NCBI RefSeq assembly: GCF_022843985.1
Contig: NZ_JALHMP010000002.1
Coordinates: 178,388 to 242,387 of the forward strand
Length of the DNA: 64,000 nt
Direction: 5' to 3'
Source: Phreatobacter sp.
GTDB taxonomy: Bacteria; Pseudomonadota; Alphaproteobacteria; Rhizobiales; Phreatobacteraceae
Shown here: positions 44,744 through 55,829 of the stretch, one piece after another
How positions within the stretch are numbered: the stretch's first letter is position 1
Layout: every line of letters begins with the position of its first letter
Program-made: the position numbers and the translations under genes
Notes under the pieces: generated by a model
Told to the model about the DNA's origin: nothing
Database searches by the model: none
What the model saw: the letters and a program-made list of their open reading frames with translations, nothing else

Positions 44744-45997
44744 TCAGCCGAGCTGGCCGCCGCCCGTCTCGATCCGGGCCGCCGGCAGGCCATCGGCCTC
44801 CAGGGCTGCGAGGATCTCGTGGAGATGTGCGCCGTCGCGAACCTCCAGCGTCACATCGAGCTTGGTGCCCTTGGCCGGGGTGTCGAGGAAGAGGCGGCGA
44901 TGTTCGACACCGAGGATGTTGGCACCGAGGCTGCCGAGGCGCGTCGCCACCATGCCGAGGACGCCGGGGCGGTCGGGGATGGTGATGCGGACCGAGACGA
45001 TGCGGCCTTCGCGTTCCAGTTCGCGCACCATGATCGAGGCGAGGATGCGCGGGTCGATGTTGCCGCCGCACAGGATCAGGCCGACCCGGGCGCCGCGGAA
45101 GCGCTCTGGCGCGGCCAGCATGGCGGCCAGCCCGGCCGCACCGGCCCCCTCGGCGATGGTCTTTTGCCGGGTCAGGTAGAGATTGACGGCGCGTTCCAGC
45201 TCGCTTTCGCTGGCGAGCACGATGTCGTCGACGAGGTCGCGCACCACCGGCAGGGTCGAGCGCCCGACGATCTTCACAGCGATGCCTTCGGCAAGGGTCG
45301 GCCCGCCGACCGGTCGGTTCTCGCCGCGGATCGCATTCCACATCGACGGGTAGAGCCCGGCCTCGACGCCGATGATCGAGATGCCGGGGCGGATCGCCTT
45401 GGCGGCCACCGCATTGCCGCCGATCAGCCCGCCGCCGCCGATGGGAATGACCAGCATGTCGAGATCCGGCACGTCCTCCAGCATCTCGCAGGCGATCGTC
45501 CCCTGTCCCGCCATGACGGCCGCGTCGTCATAGGGATGCACCCAGACGCGGTTCTCCGCCGCCTGGATCGCCTCGGCGCGGACCTGCGATTCCGCCAGGG
45601 TCTCGCCGTCGAGCACCACCGTGGCGCCGTGCGAGCGCGTCGCGGCGACCTTCACGAAGGGGGTCGTCACCGGCATGACGATGGTGGCGGGAATGCCGAG
45701 CCGGCTGGCGTGGAGCGCCACGGCCTGGGCATGGTTGCCAGCCGACATGGCGATGACGCCACGGCGGCGCTCATCGGCGTCGAGCGAGGCGAGCTTCACC
45801 AGCGCACCTCGCTCCTTGAAGGAATTGGTGACCTGCAGGTTCTCGTATTTGACGAAGACCTCGGCGCCGGTGATGGCCGAGAGCGGCGGTGCCGGCAGCA
45901 TCGGTGTCCGCATCACCTGGCCGGCCAGCACCGCGCGGGCTGCCAGGATGTCGGCATAGGTCAAGGTCGGGGGAAGGGCGTCCGGCGCAGCTGTCAT
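44744..45997 (-). CDS. ilvA: Threonine ammonia-lyase with C-terminal ACT domain
   Basis: A 417-residue PLP enzyme converting threonine to 2-oxobutanoate and ammonia for isoleucine synthesis or threonine breakdown. The Schiff-base lysine lies in [10 protein letters not shown], the phosphate-binding loop is [10 protein letters not shown] and the serine/cysteine cofactor end is LILCGGNID. The last 85 residues ([20 protein letters not shown]) form a single ACT domain, the 400-residue form common in alphaproteobacteria, usually regulated by isoleucine/valine. It follows a small lipoprotein-like gene and hemB on the same strand. Confidence 0.93.
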   Translation of the reverse strand: MTAAPDALPPTLTYADILAARAVLAGQVMRTPMLPAPPLSAITGAEVFVKYENLQVTNSFKERGALVKLASLDADERRRGVIAMSAGNHAQAVALHASRLGIPATIVMPVTTPFVKVAATRSHGATVVLDGETLAESQVRAEAIQAAENRVWVHPYDDAAVMAGQGTIACEMLEDVPDLDMLVIPIGGGGLIGGNAVAAKAIRPGISIIGVEAGLYPSMWNAIRGENRPVGGPTLAEGIAVKIVGRSTLPVVRDLVDDIVLASESELERAVNLYLTRQKTIAEGAGAAGLAAMLAAPERFRGARVGLILCGGNIDPRILASIMVRELEREGRIVSVRITIPDRPGVLGMVATRLGSLGANILGVEHRRLFLDTPAKGTKLDVTLEVRDGAHLHEILAALEADGLPAARIETGGGQLG

Positions 45998-46007
45998 GTC
46001 GACGGTC

Positions 46008-47512
<1,505 letters not shown>

Positions 47513-47663
47513 TCACTCTGGAATTATTCGGAACAGCCCTCCAGAGGGGGCTACTCCTTACGCAATGAGCGATCCGTCAGGCTCCCCCGGGCGGCCGAAT
47601 TGACCCGGAGCCGCCATGCCCCATAACCGCGTGGTGTCGCGGTCTCTCCGGGTTCCCCCGCCG

Positions 47664-48803
47664 ATGGATTTCTCCCTCTCCGAAGATCAGGAAGCTTTCC
47701 GTCAGATGGCGCGCGATTTCGCGAGCGCCGAAATGGCGCCCCATGCGCGCGACTGGGACGCCGGTTCCGTGTTTCCCGAAGAGACCCTGCGGGCCGCCGC
47801 TGCGCTCGGCTTCGGCGGCATCTATGTCCGCGAGGATGTCGGCGGTTCCGGTTTGACCCGCCTCGACGCGGCTTTGATCTTCGAGGAACTCGCCCAGGGC
47901 TGCGTCTCGACCACCGCCTATATCTCGATCCACAACATGGCGGCCTGGATGATCGACGCTTATGGCCACGACGATCTCAGGCGGCGCTACGTCCCCGATC
48001 TCTGCGCCATGAAGACCTTTTCCAGCTATTGCCTCACCGAGGCGGGCGCGGGATCGGATGCGGCCTCTCTGCGCACCCGCGCCGTCCGGAACGGCAATTC
48101 CTGGGTCATCAACGGCGCCAAGGCCTTCATTTCAGGCGGCGGCCGCTCCGACATCTATGTCGTCATGGCGCGCACCGGCGGGGAGGGGGCCCGCGGCATT
48201 TCCTGCTTCGTCGTGGACAAGGACACGCCCGGCCTCAGCTTCGGGGCCCAGGAGAAGAAGCTCGGCTGGAAGAGCCAGCCGACCGCCGTGGTCGATTTCG
48301 ACAATGTCCGCATTCCCGCCGAGAACATGGTGGGCGAGGAGGGCCAGGGCTTCCGCATCGCCATGGCCGGCCTCGACGGCGGCCGCCTCAACATCGCCGC
48401 GTGCTCCCTCGGCGGCGCCCAGTTCTGCCTCGACCGAACCATTGGCTATGTGGGCGACCGCAAGCAGTTCGGGCAGGCGATCAAGGATTTCCAGGCGCTG
48501 CGTTTCCGCATCGCCGACTATGCGACCGAACTGGAGGCGGCGCGCCTCATGGTGCGCCGCGCCGCCGTCGCGGTCGGCGACAAGGACCCGCGGGCCACCA
48601 CGCTCGCCGCCATGGCCAAGCGCTTCGCCACCGATGTCGGCTTCGAGGTGGTCAACGGCTGCCTGCAGCTGCATGGCGGCTACGGCTATCTCAATGACCA
48701 CCCGATCGAGCGGGTGCTGCGCGACGTGCGCGTCCATCAGATCCTCGAGGGCACCAACGAGATCATGCGCGTCATCGTCTCGCGTGACCTGCTCGGCGCG
48801 TGA
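47664..48803 (+). CDS. Acyl-CoA dehydrogenase, probable isobutyryl-CoA dehydrogenase
   Basis: A 379-residue flavoprotein. The ATG at 47664 starts the conserved FSLSEDQEAFRQMARDF; longer starts add only unrelated residues. Signature regions: YCLTEAGAGSDAASLRT (FAD contact), RKQFGQAIKDFQ, LHGGYGYLNDHPIERVLRD and the catalytic-type end QILEGTNEIMRVIVSR with its glutamate. The gene is followed by 3-hydroxyisobutyryl-CoA hydrolase after 13 bases and by mmsB further on, so the substrate is most likely isobutyryl-CoA from valine. Confidence 0.9.
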   Translation: MDFSLSEDQEAFRQMARDFASAEMAPHARDWDAGSVFPEETLRAAAALGFGGIYVREDVGGSGLTRLDAALIFEELAQGCVSTTAYISIHNMAAWMIDAYGHDDLRRRYVPDLCAMKTFSSYCLTEAGAGSDAASLRTRAVRNGNSWVINGAKAFISGGGRSDIYVVMARTGGEGARGISCFVVDKDTPGLSFGAQEKKLGWKSQPTAVVDFDNVRIPAENMVGEEGQGFRIAMAGLDGGRLNIAACSLGGAQFCLDRTIGYVGDRKQFGQAIKDFQALRFRIADYATELEAARLMVRRAAVAVGDKDPRATTLAAMAKRFATDVGFEVVNGCLQLHGGYGYLNDHPIERVLRDVRVHQILEGTNEIMRVIVSRDLLGA

Positions 48804-48816
48804 TAACAGACAGGTC

Positions 48817-49902
48817 ATGAGCGCACCGATTCACGACGATGCCGAGCCGGAAATCCTCATCGAGCGCCGCGGCTCGGCGGGGCTCCTGACCCTGAACCGG
48901 CCGAAGGCGCTGAATGCGCTGACCCTGACCATGGTGCGCGACATGCGGCGGGCGCTTGATGCCTTTGCCGTCGATCCCGCCGTGACGCGGGTGGTGGTGA
49001 CTGGCGCCGGCGGACGCGCCTTCTGCGCCGGCGGCGACATCCGCGTGCTGCACGATCTCGGCAAGGCCGGCCGGCACGAGGAGGCGCTGGCCTTCTGGCG
49101 CGAGGAATACGAGCTCAACATCCTCATCAAGCGCTATCCAAAGCCCTATGTGTCCCTCATCGACGGCATCGTCATGGGGGGCGGGGTCGGCGTCTCCATC
49201 AACGGCAGCCATGTCGTCGCCGGCGAGAAATTCGTCTTCGCCATGCCCGAGGTCGGCATCGGCTTCTTCCCCGATGTCGGCGGCACCTATTTCCTGCCGC
49301 GCATCCCCGGTGAGATCGGCGCCTTCTTCGCCCTGACCGGCGAACGGATGAAACAGGGTGATGCGCTGTCCACAGGCCTTGCCACCCACGCCATGGCCTC
49401 GGAGCGCTTCACCGAGGCCAAGGATGCGCTCTGCGGCCGTGAGACGGTCGACCAAGTCCTCGAAGGCTTCGCCGACGTCGCGACCCAGCCGGCGAGCGTC
49501 ACTGCCCGCCGCAGCGCAATCGATGCCTGTTTCCGCTTCGACACGGTCGAGGCGGTGATGGACGCCCTCGCCGCGGCCGCTGCGGCCGGCGACGACTGGA
49601 GCGGCCAGACTCTGGCGACGATGCAGACCAAATCGCCGACCTCCATGAAGATCGCCCTCGCGCAGGTCCGCGCCGGCCGGACCATGGAGTTCGAGGAGGC
49701 GATGAAGACCGAGTTTCGCATCGTCTCGCGCATCTGCCACGGCCACGATTTCTACGAGGGTGTCCGCGCCGTCATCATCGACAAGGACAATGCGCCGCAC
49801 TGGCGGCCCGCGACCCTCGCCGCGGTCACCCCCGCCATGGTCGCCGCCCATTTCTCGCCCCTCGACGGGGGCGAGCTCGTTCCGCCCGTGGCCCCGCGAT
49901 GA
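48817..49902 (+). CDS. 3-hydroxyisobutyryl-CoA hydrolase
   Basis: A 361-residue crotonase-fold enzyme that releases 3-hydroxyisobutyrate from its CoA ester in valine breakdown. The oxyanion-hole segments are GRAFCAGGDIRVL and GIVMGGGVGVSINGSH; FVFAMPEVGIGFFPDVGGTYFL is the hydrolase-specific stretch with the catalytic glutamate; the extra C-terminal domain (about 260-361) is a feature of the HIBCH group. It overlaps the next gene by four bases (ATGA). Confidence 0.93.
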   Translation: MSAPIHDDAEPEILIERRGSAGLLTLNRPKALNALTLTMVRDMRRALDAFAVDPAVTRVVVTGAGGRAFCAGGDIRVLHDLGKAGRHEEALAFWREEYELNILIKRYPKPYVSLIDGIVMGGGVGVSINGSHVVAGEKFVFAMPEVGIGFFPDVGGTYFLPRIPGEIGAFFALTGERMKQGDALSTGLATHAMASERFTEAKDALCGRETVDQVLEGFADVATQPASVTARRSAIDACFRFDTVEAVMDALAAAAAAGDDWSGQTLATMQTKSPTSMKIALAQVRAGRTMEFEEAMKTEFRIVSRICHGHDFYEGVRAVIIDKDNAPHWRPATLAAVTPAMVAAHFSPLDGGELVPPVAPR

Positions 49903-50372
49903 GCGCCCCCAAGTTCCGCCCCGCCAGCGATGCGCCGATCCAGGCCGACGCCGAGGAGCATGGGATCGACTGGAGCCGGATCTATCGAATCTTCATGCGC
50001 GCCCTTGCGATCCTCGTCATCGGCCGTGGCCTGACGCAGTGGATGGTCATCTGCGGCGGCCCGAACGCCGACGGCATCGGCTTCGAGGACATGCCCCCCG
50101 GCATGCAGGCCTCCATCATCTTCTTTGCGGTCATCGAACTGGTGGCAGGGGTCGGCCTCTGGCTCACCTCGGCCTGGGGCGGCGTTGTCTGGATCCTGGC
50201 GACGGCGGTCGCCATCGGCATCGACCTGGCCATGCTGGCGGGCATGCAGGGCTGGGTCCAGATCGCGGCGCGCTCCCTTCCGGCGACGATCGCCGATGCG
50301 GTCCTGCTGCTGTTCTACACGGTGGCGGCGATGATGGCCGCCCGCCAGGCCGACGACGCCTTCGAGGAATAA
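49899..50372 (+). CDS. Four-helix membrane protein inside the valine operon, unknown
   Basis: A 157-residue protein with four hydrophobic stretches (RALAILVIGRGLTQWMVI, ASIIFFAVIELVAGVGLWL, VVWILATAVAIGIDLAMLA, ADAVLLLFYTVAAMMA). It starts in the ATGA overlap with the hydrolase and is followed by mmsB after 48 bases. It resembles conserved Rhizobiales membrane proteins of DUF6163 type, as far as I can recall; the assignment is not certain. Its position, coupled to a soluble catabolic enzyme, is unusual and may mean a transport or membrane-anchoring role. Confidence 0.7.
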   Translation: MSAPKFRPASDAPIQADAEEHGIDWSRIYRIFMRALAILVIGRGLTQWMVICGGPNADGIGFEDMPPGMQASIIFFAVIELVAGVGLWLTSAWGGVVWILATAVAIGIDLAMLAGMQGWVQIAARSLPATIADAVLLLFYTVAAMMAARQADDAFEE

Positions 50373-50420
50373 GAAGCCCGGCTTCGGTCCGGGCCCGAAA
50401 ACACGACGCGGGAGGATTTC

Positions 50421-51308
50421 ATGAGCACCATCGCCTTCATCGGCCTCGGCAATATGGGCGGCCCCATGGCCGCCAACCTCGTCAAGGCGGGCCATAGGGT
50501 CGTCGGCACCGATGTCAGCCCGATCGCCATCGACCGGCACGTCGCGGCCGGCGGCGTCGGTGCCGGATCCATCGCGGAGGCGGTCGCGGCGGCCGACGTC
50601 GTTGTCACCATGCTGCCCTCGGGCCGCGAGGTGAACGCGCTCTATGGCGGCGAGGCCGGCATCATCGCCGGCGCCAGGGCCGGCGCCCTGCTGATCGATT
50701 CCTCCACCATCGACGTCGACACCGCCCGTATCGTGGCGAAGGCGGCCGCGGCGCGTGGTCTTCAGATGATCGATGCGCCGGTGTCCGGCGGGGTCGGCGG
50801 CGCCAGCGCCGGCACGCTGACCTTCATGTGCGGCGGCGAGGATGCAGCCTTCGCCGCGGCCAAGCCCTTCCTCGAGGCCATGGGCAAGACCATCGTCCAT
50901 GCCGGCGGGCCGGGTAACGGCCAGGCCGCCAAGATCTGCAACAACATGATCCTCGGCATCACCATGATCGCCACCTCCGAGGCCTTCGTGCTGGCCGAGA
51001 AGCTCGGTCTCGACGCGCAGAAGCTCTTCGACATCGCCTCAAAATCCTCCGGGCAGTCCTGGTCGCTGACGACCTATTGCCCGGTTCCGGGGCCGGTGCC
51101 GACCTCGCCGGCCAACCGCGACTATGCCGCCGGCTTTACCGCGGCCATGATGCTGAAGGACCTCAAGCTCGCCCAGGATGCCGCCCGTTCGGCCGGGGCG
51201 GTGACCCCGCTCGGCGCCGAGGCCGCCGCGCTCTACGGGCTCTATGCGGCTCAGGGTGAGGCCGGCACGGACTTTTCCGGCATCGTGAACTTCCTGCGGG
51301 GCAGGTGA
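50421..51308 (+). CDS. mmsB: 3-hydroxyisobutyrate dehydrogenase
   Basis: A 295-residue beta-hydroxyacid dehydrogenase. The NAD site is FIGLGNMGGPMAANLVKAGH at the N-terminus, the substrate-binding DAPVSGG motif lies near residue 120, and the catalytic lysine is in GNGQAAKICNNM. The C-terminal helical domain contains KSSGQSWSL. It oxidises 3-hydroxyisobutyrate to methylmalonate semialdehyde, the step after the upstream hydrolase. The next enzyme (MmsA) is not in the window. Confidence 0.94.
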   Translation: MSTIAFIGLGNMGGPMAANLVKAGHRVVGTDVSPIAIDRHVAAGGVGAGSIAEAVAAADVVVTMLPSGREVNALYGGEAGIIAGARAGALLIDSSTIDVDTARIVAKAAAARGLQMIDAPVSGGVGGASAGTLTFMCGGEDAAFAAAKPFLEAMGKTIVHAGGPGNGQAAKICNNMILGITMIATSEAFVLAEKLGLDAQKLFDIASKSSGQSWSLTTYCPVPGPVPTSPANRDYAAGFTAAMMLKDLKLAQDAARSAGAVTPLGAEAAALYGLYAAQGEAGTDFSGIVNFLRGR

Positions 51309-51766
51309 GCACCGAAGGCTTCCCTTAGGGAAGGCACTGCCGCGGTGATCCCGCCGGGGAAGGTCCTTGCGGATCTTTGACCCGGCGTCATCGGCCTATG
51401 CTGAACAGGACGTTGCCCCGATTGCCAGCAGTTGAAGGAGGCCGCGTCACGACAATGGTTGACGACCGCTTTCGCCGATTTGAACAGTGTGTAAACACCG
51501 GCCGGGAAAGGAGCGGAATTCGGTGATTCCGATCCTTTACCGAACCTTGCCTCCGGCCCGTCAGGTTGATGAAAAGACAATGAGATATTGCTGATATATC
51601 AATGCAATCTCTTGTTGAGGAAGTAATGGTTAAGCTGCCTTCACGCTGTTTGTTCGGGGGCTTTTAAAATTCGCCGGTCTAGTTTGTTGGCACACGAGCG
51701 GTGAACAGGGCCGCTCGGCCGAGGGTCAAAAAACGCCCCGGCATCAACCAGGACAAGAGGCGTCCC
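51309..51766. other. 458-base region between mmsB and ldtR
   Basis: No protein-like frame is seen. The last 170 bases (about 51540-51680) are locally AT-rich and probably hold the ldtR promoter. CTGATATATCA at 51591-51601 equals 11 of the 12 bases of the GntR palindrome at 4575-4586. Confidence 0.5.
51591..51601. promoter_or_regulatory. CTGATATATCA site in the ldtR promoter region
   Basis: An 11-base match to the operator-like palindrome upstream of the dctPQM regulator gene. Here it is flanked by GAGATATTG and ATGCAATCTC, giving a wider imperfect dyad. It might bind LdtR or the GntR-type protein; chance cannot be excluded. Confidence 0.35.
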
Positions 51767-52297
51767 ATGAGCACGATGACCAAGACGCGCGACATCGCGT
51801 CGCCGCCGATTTCACCCGAACGTCTCGAGCGTTTCGAGGCCATCACGCCGGTCTACATGGAAGCGCTGACGCTGATCGAGCGCCTCCATCGCCGCCTGCT
51901 GGATGTCATCAAGGACGAGTTCGACCGTCGCAACCGGTCGGACATCAATGCCGTCCAGGCGCTCCTGCTGTTCAATATCGGCGACCGTGAACTGACCGCC
52001 GGCGAACTGCGCACCAAGGGCTACTATCTCGGCTCCAACGTGTCCTACAATCTCAAGAAGCTGGTCGAGATGGGCTATCTGTCCCACCAGCGTTCCCGCA
52101 TCGACCGCCGCTCGGTGCGCATCAGCCTGACCACCAAGGGCCATGAGATCGCGGAGATCGTGAAGGCGCTCTACGCCAAGCATGTGCGCACGGTCGAGCA
52201 GGTCGGCGGCATCGCCCTCGACGACTTCAAGACGCTCAACAAGTCGCTGCTGCGTCTTGAGCGCTTCTGGACCGACCAGATCCTCTATCGGCTCTGA
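51767..52297 (+). CDS. ldtR: LdtR-like MarR/winged helix regulator
   Basis: A 176-residue DNA-binding protein. A helical dimerisation part (LTLIERLHRRLLDVIKDEF) precedes the winged helix with LTAGELRTKGYYLGSNVSYN as recognition helix region and HQRSRIDRRSVRISLT as wing. It lies directly upstream of a mini membrane protein and an L,D-transpeptidase, the arrangement I know from Liberibacter and Sinorhizobium, where LdtR activates ldtP and other envelope and motility genes. I chose the ATG at 51767 at the start of the conserved region. Confidence 0.9.
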   Translation: MSTMTKTRDIASPPISPERLERFEAITPVYMEALTLIERLHRRLLDVIKDEFDRRNRSDINAVQALLLFNIGDRELTAGELRTKGYYLGSNVSYNLKKLVEMGYLSHQRSRIDRRSVRISLTTKGHEIAEIVKALYAKHVRTVEQVGGIALDDFKTLNKSLLRLERFWTDQILYRL

Positions 52298-52304
52298 GGT
52301 GCCC

Positions 52305-52436
52305 ATGACGACGATGCTGTCCGACTGGACCATGCTGGCCGCCGGCCTGGTCATGGTCCTTCTCCTGGCCGAGAACATGCTCGGCGTGACCGGTGCAACG
52401 CTTCTGGCGAAGGACCGCGTCAAGCGCCCCGAGTGA
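52305..52436 (+). CDS. 43-residue membrane peptide next to ldtR
   Basis: The ATG at 52305, 7 bases after the ldtR stop and preceded by GAGGT, starts a 43-residue protein with one hydrophobic helix (MLAAGLVMVLLLAENMLGV) and a short basic tail ending LLAKDRVKRPE. Size, spacing and composition suggest a real mini-protein co-transcribed with ldtR. I know of no described function. Confidence 0.55.
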   Translation: MTTMLSDWTMLAAGLVMVLLLAENMLGVTGATLLAKDRVKRPE

Positions 52437-52698
52437 CGGCTGCCGCCTCTCACATCCTGTTGATCCGGCGAGGCCGGCGCGGTCCTTTCGGCGCGCCGGC
52501 TTCCGTCTTTTCGTCAACTGGGCGCGCGCGGCGTGCCAAAAGATACATTTTCCCGGTCTGATCGCCGGAAATGCCTTGAGTTGGTCACATTGGTTGCCCT
52601 AGTTGCATTGTGACACCCGCTTGGCATTCCTTAAGGATAATGGTGTTTCCTCGCGCACCGGCGGGAGGCGACCCTGCCGATCATCCGGAGCCGTTATC

Positions 52699-53976
52699 GT
52701 GACCGATCGTTCCCCTGCGTATTCCGTTTCGTCCCTCGACCGGCGCACCCTGCTGGGCGGCATTGCCTCGCTCGGCGCCATGGCCGTGGCGAGCCCCGCC
52801 CTGGCGCAGTCGTCCCGCGGTGCCGTCGCCGAGTGGTCGGACAGTTTCGATGCCGGCTCGCGCACCCGCTCCACCATCAATCCCTATCCGGTCCTCGGGC
52901 CGCACACGGTGCAGGGCCTCGAGCAGGCCATCGCCCAGTACCAGGGCATCGTGTCGCGCGGCGGCTGGCAGCCGATCCCCGAGCGCGAACGCCTGCGCAT
53001 CGGCGCGCGCCGCCGGTCCGTCGTGGTCCTGCGGGAGCGCCTGATCGCCTCCGGCGATCTCAACGCCTCCGCCGGCCGTTCCGATGTCTTCGACTCCTTC
53101 GTCGACACCGCCGTGAAGCGCTTCCAGGCCCGCCATGGCATTTCGCCCGACGGCCAGGTTCGCGAGTCGACCTATGCTGCGCTCAACGTTCCCGCCGAAA
53201 TGCGCCTGCGCCAGCTCGAGACCAATCTCGTCCGGGTCCGTGCCCATTCCGGCTTCCTCGGGCACCGCTTCATCGTCATGAACATTCCCGCCGCCCAGCT
53301 TGAGGCGGTGGAGAACGGCGTCGTTGTCTCCCGGCATGTCACCGTCGTCGGCAAGATCGACCGCCAGTCGCCGGTTATCACGACCCGCGTGCAGGACATC
53401 AATTTCAACCCCTTCTGGACGGTGCCGGCCTCGATCATCCGCAGGGACCTCATTCCGAAGATGCAGGCCGAGCCGGACTACCTGACCAAGAACCGCATCC
53501 GCGTCTTCAACGGACAGGGGCAGGAGGTTCCTCCGGAATCCATCAACTGGAACACCATGGAGGCGATGAATTTCCGCTTCCGTCAGGACCCCTTCGAGGG
53601 CAACTCGATGGGTAACGTCCGTATCAACATTCCCAACCAGCATGCGGTCTACATGCACGACACGCCGTCGAAGGGCCTGTTCGGCGAAGACCAGCGCTTC
53701 CATTCCTCGGGTTGCGCCCGCGTCCAGAACGTGCGCGAGCTCATCGCCTGGATCCTGCAGGGCACGCAATGGTCGCGCTCGGAGATCGACCGCATCTTCC
53801 GCACCACCGACCGCGTCGACGCGAGGCCGGTGCACCCCATTCCCGTCTACTGGGTCTATATCACTGCCTGGGCCAATCCGGACGGCCTCGTGCAGTTCCG
53901 AGACGACATCTACCAGCGCGACGGGATCGGTCCCCAGGCTTCCGGTGCCGCCGCCCAGCCGGTGGCGCTGCGCTGA
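52699..53976 (+). CDS. ldtP: L,D-transpeptidase (YkuD domain) with peptidoglycan-binding domain
   Basis: A 425-residue periplasmic enzyme that makes 3-3 crosslinks or attaches proteins to peptidoglycan. From the GTG at 52699 (CGGAG upstream) the N-terminus has a twin-arginine signal (SLDRRTLLGGIASLGAMAV, cleavage near PALAQ). A PG-binding 1 domain lies at about 135-170 (TAVKRFQARHGISPDGQ). The YkuD catalytic region has the histidine in VYMHDTPSKGLFG and the nucleophile in FHSSGCARV; the gap between them is short, as in this subgroup. Longer in-frame starts exist at 52603 but leave a buried signal. Confidence 0.94.
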   Translation: MTDRSPAYSVSSLDRRTLLGGIASLGAMAVASPALAQSSRGAVAEWSDSFDAGSRTRSTINPYPVLGPHTVQGLEQAIAQYQGIVSRGGWQPIPERERLRIGARRRSVVVLRERLIASGDLNASAGRSDVFDSFVDTAVKRFQARHGISPDGQVRESTYAALNVPAEMRLRQLETNLVRVRAHSGFLGHRFIVMNIPAAQLEAVENGVVVSRHVTVVGKIDRQSPVITTRVQDINFNPFWTVPASIIRRDLIPKMQAEPDYLTKNRIRVFNGQGQEVPPESINWNTMEAMNFRFRQDPFEGNSMGNVRINIPNQHAVYMHDTPSKGLFGEDQRFHSSGCARVQNVRELIAWILQGTQWSRSEIDRIFRTTDRVDARPVHPIPVYWVYITAWANPDGLVQFRDDIYQRDGIGPQASGAAAQPVALR

Positions 53977-54005
53977 GCCTGACGCCTGCGACGATAGTGA
54001 TGAAA

Positions 54006-54029
54006 GCCCGGCCTCGCGCCGGGCTTTTT
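54006..54029 (+). terminator. Rho-independent terminator after ldtP
   Basis: GCCCGGC (54006-54012) pairs with GCCGGGC (54018-54024) around a five-base loop and is followed by TTTTT. It ends the ldtR-ldtP unit 30 bases after the stop codon. Confidence 0.9.
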
Positions 54030-54058
54030 GCTGCCGCGGGCGGGCTCAGTACAAACCC

Positions 54059-54076
54059 GAAGTGCGTCCTGCGAGG
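54059..54076 (+). repeat. Fragment of the REP-like element seen at 37474 and 37605
   Basis: GAAGTGCGTCCTGCGAGG differs by one base from GAAGTGCGTCCTTCGAGG, the inverse of copy 2 end. The second half of the element is lost, so it is a decayed copy. Confidence 0.4.
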
Positions 54077-54180
54077 ACCGCCTGAGCATAGGGCGGGGCC
54101 AAGCGGCGTCGGCAGCGGCGCTACCAGACGTCCCGGGCGCCCCCTCACACCGGCGCGCTGACCCGTGGCAGACTGACATC

Positions 54181-54381
54181 ATGCCCGAATCACAGCCGCG
54201 CATTGTCTATTTCGAGCACACGGCGCTGGGCGCCTATATCCGCTGCGCCGCGATCTGCGCCGAGACCGGTACCGAGGTGGTCGTCATGGGCCCGGTCCAG
54301 GCCGCGCTGCACGATCTGGAACGCCTCGCCCGTCGTAAGCTGGAACGCCGGCTCGCGCAGGATGCGGGGGAGGGCGCCTGA
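54181..54381 (+). CDS. 66-residue conserved small protein upstream of glyA, unknown
   Basis: From the ATG at 54181 the protein reads PESQPRIVYFEHTALGAYIR at the start, then a cysteine pair (CAAICAETGTEV) and a basic helix (AALHDLERLARRKLERRLAQ). The beta-strand/helix layout with RIVYFEHT and EVVVMGP suggests a small soluble fold. I believe related short proteins occur upstream of glyA in Rhizobiales, but cannot give a family with certainty. It is 125 bases from glyA on the same strand. Confidence 0.6.
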   Translation: MPESQPRIVYFEHTALGAYIRCAAICAETGTEVVVMGPVQAALHDLERLARRKLERRLAQDAGEGA

Positions 54382-54506
54382 CATAGGCACAAGGTCTGGT
54401 GTCTGCGGTGCGCTCAACCTTGGACTCCCAACCGACGCTGTGCTACCGGCAACCACCATCGTCCCGAACGACCCGGCGACCATCGCCGCGCCACGGAGTG
54501 ATCCGG

Positions 54507-55814
54507 ATGTCCTCGTCTTCCGCCGCCGCCTCGCAGCCCTTCGAAGGCTTCTTCTCGGCCTCGCTCGCCGAAACCGATCCGGTCATCTTCGATGCGATCC
54601 AGAAGGAACTCGGGCGCCAGCAACATGAGATCGAGCTGATCGCTTCGGAGAACATCGTCTCGCGCGCCGTCATGGAAGCGCAGGGCTCGGTGATGACCAA
54701 CAAATATGCCGAGGGCTATCCGGGCAAGCGCTACTACGGCGGTTGCCAGTTCGTCGACATTGCCGAGACGGTCGCCATCGAACGCGCCACCAAGCTCTTC
54801 GGCTGCCGCTTCGCCAACGTCCAGCCCAATTCCGGCAGCCAGGCCAACCAGGCCGTTTTCCTCGCCCTGCTGCAGCCCGGCGACACCTTCATGGGCCTCG
54901 ACCTTGCCGCCGGTGGCCACCTCACCCACGGCTCTCCGGTCAACGTGTCCGGCAAGTGGTTCAAGGTCGCCCCCTACACGGTGCGCCAGGAAGACCAGCT
55001 CATCGACATGGACGAGGTCGCCCGCATCGCCCGCGAGGCGAAGCCGAAGATCATCATTGCCGGCGGATCCGCCTATGCCCGCTTCTGGGACTTCGCCCGC
55101 TTCCGCGCCATTGCCGATGAGGTCGGCGCCTATCTCTTCGTCGACATGGCCCATTTCGCCGGCCTGGTGGCGGGCGGCGCCCATCCTTCGCCCTTCCCCC
55201 ATGCCCATGTCGCCACCACGACGACGCACAAGACGCTGCGCGGCCCGCGGGGCGGCATGATCCTCACCGACGACGAGGACCTGGCCAAGAAGTTCAACTC
55301 GGCGGTGTTTCCCGGCATGCAGGGTGGCCCGCTCATGCATGTCATCGCCGCAAAGGCCGTGGCTTTCGGCGAGGCGCTGCGGCCCGAGTTCAAGGCCTAT
55401 GCCCAAGCCGTCGTCGCCAATGCCAAGGCGATGGCCGAGACGCTGAAGGCCGCCGGCTTCGACCTCGTCACCGGCGGGACCGACAATCATCTGCTGCTCG
55501 TCGACCTTCGCCCGAAGAACCTCACCGGCAAGGCCTCCGAGGCGGCGCTGGGACGCGCCTACATCACCTGCAACAAGAACGGTATTCCCTTCGATCCGCA
55601 GAAGCCCTTCGTCACCTCTGGCGTGCGCCTGGGAACGCCGGCCGGTACGACCCGCGGCTTCGGCATCGCCGAGTTCAAGCGCGTCGGCGAACTGATCGCC
55701 GAGACGCTGGACGGCCTGTCGAAGGCCAATTCCGATGAGGGCAATGCGGCCGTCGAGGCCATCGTGCGGGAGAAGGTGAAAGATCTCACCGCCCGCTTCC
55801 CGATCTATTCCTGA
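54507..55814 (+). CDS. glyA: Serine hydroxymethyltransferase
   Basis: A 435-residue PLP enzyme that moves the serine C3 unit to tetrahydrofolate, giving glycine. Markers: [37 protein letters not shown], the Schiff-base lysine in [15 protein letters not shown], and [18 protein letters not shown]. The ATG at 54507 gives the usual start length. It begins a run of seven same-strand genes: glyA, nrdR, ribD, ribE, ribH, nusB, thiL, an order typical of Rhizobiales. Confidence 0.97.
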   Translation: MSSSSAAASQPFEGFFSASLAETDPVIFDAIQKELGRQQHEIELIASENIVSRAVMEAQGSVMTNKYAEGYPGKRYYGGCQFVDIAETVAIERATKLFGCRFANVQPNSGSQANQAVFLALLQPGDTFMGLDLAAGGHLTHGSPVNVSGKWFKVAPYTVRQEDQLIDMDEVARIAREAKPKIIIAGGSAYARFWDFARFRAIADEVGAYLFVDMAHFAGLVAGGAHPSPFPHAHVATTTTHKTLRGPRGGMILTDDEDLAKKFNSAVFPGMQGGPLMHVIAAKAVAFGEALRPEFKAYAQAVVANAKAMAETLKAAGFDLVTGGTDNHLLLVDLRPKNLTGKASEAALGRAYITCNKNGIPFDPQKPFVTSGVRLGTPAGTTRGFGIAEFKRVGELIAETLDGLSKANSDEGNAAVEAIVREKVKDLTARFPIYS

Positions 55815-55829
55815 CGCGGCGCGGGCGCC

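Noticed and set aside
54382..54506. Glycine riboswitch before glyA
   Set aside because: The 125-base gap has no paired stems with the known conserved core that I can make out.
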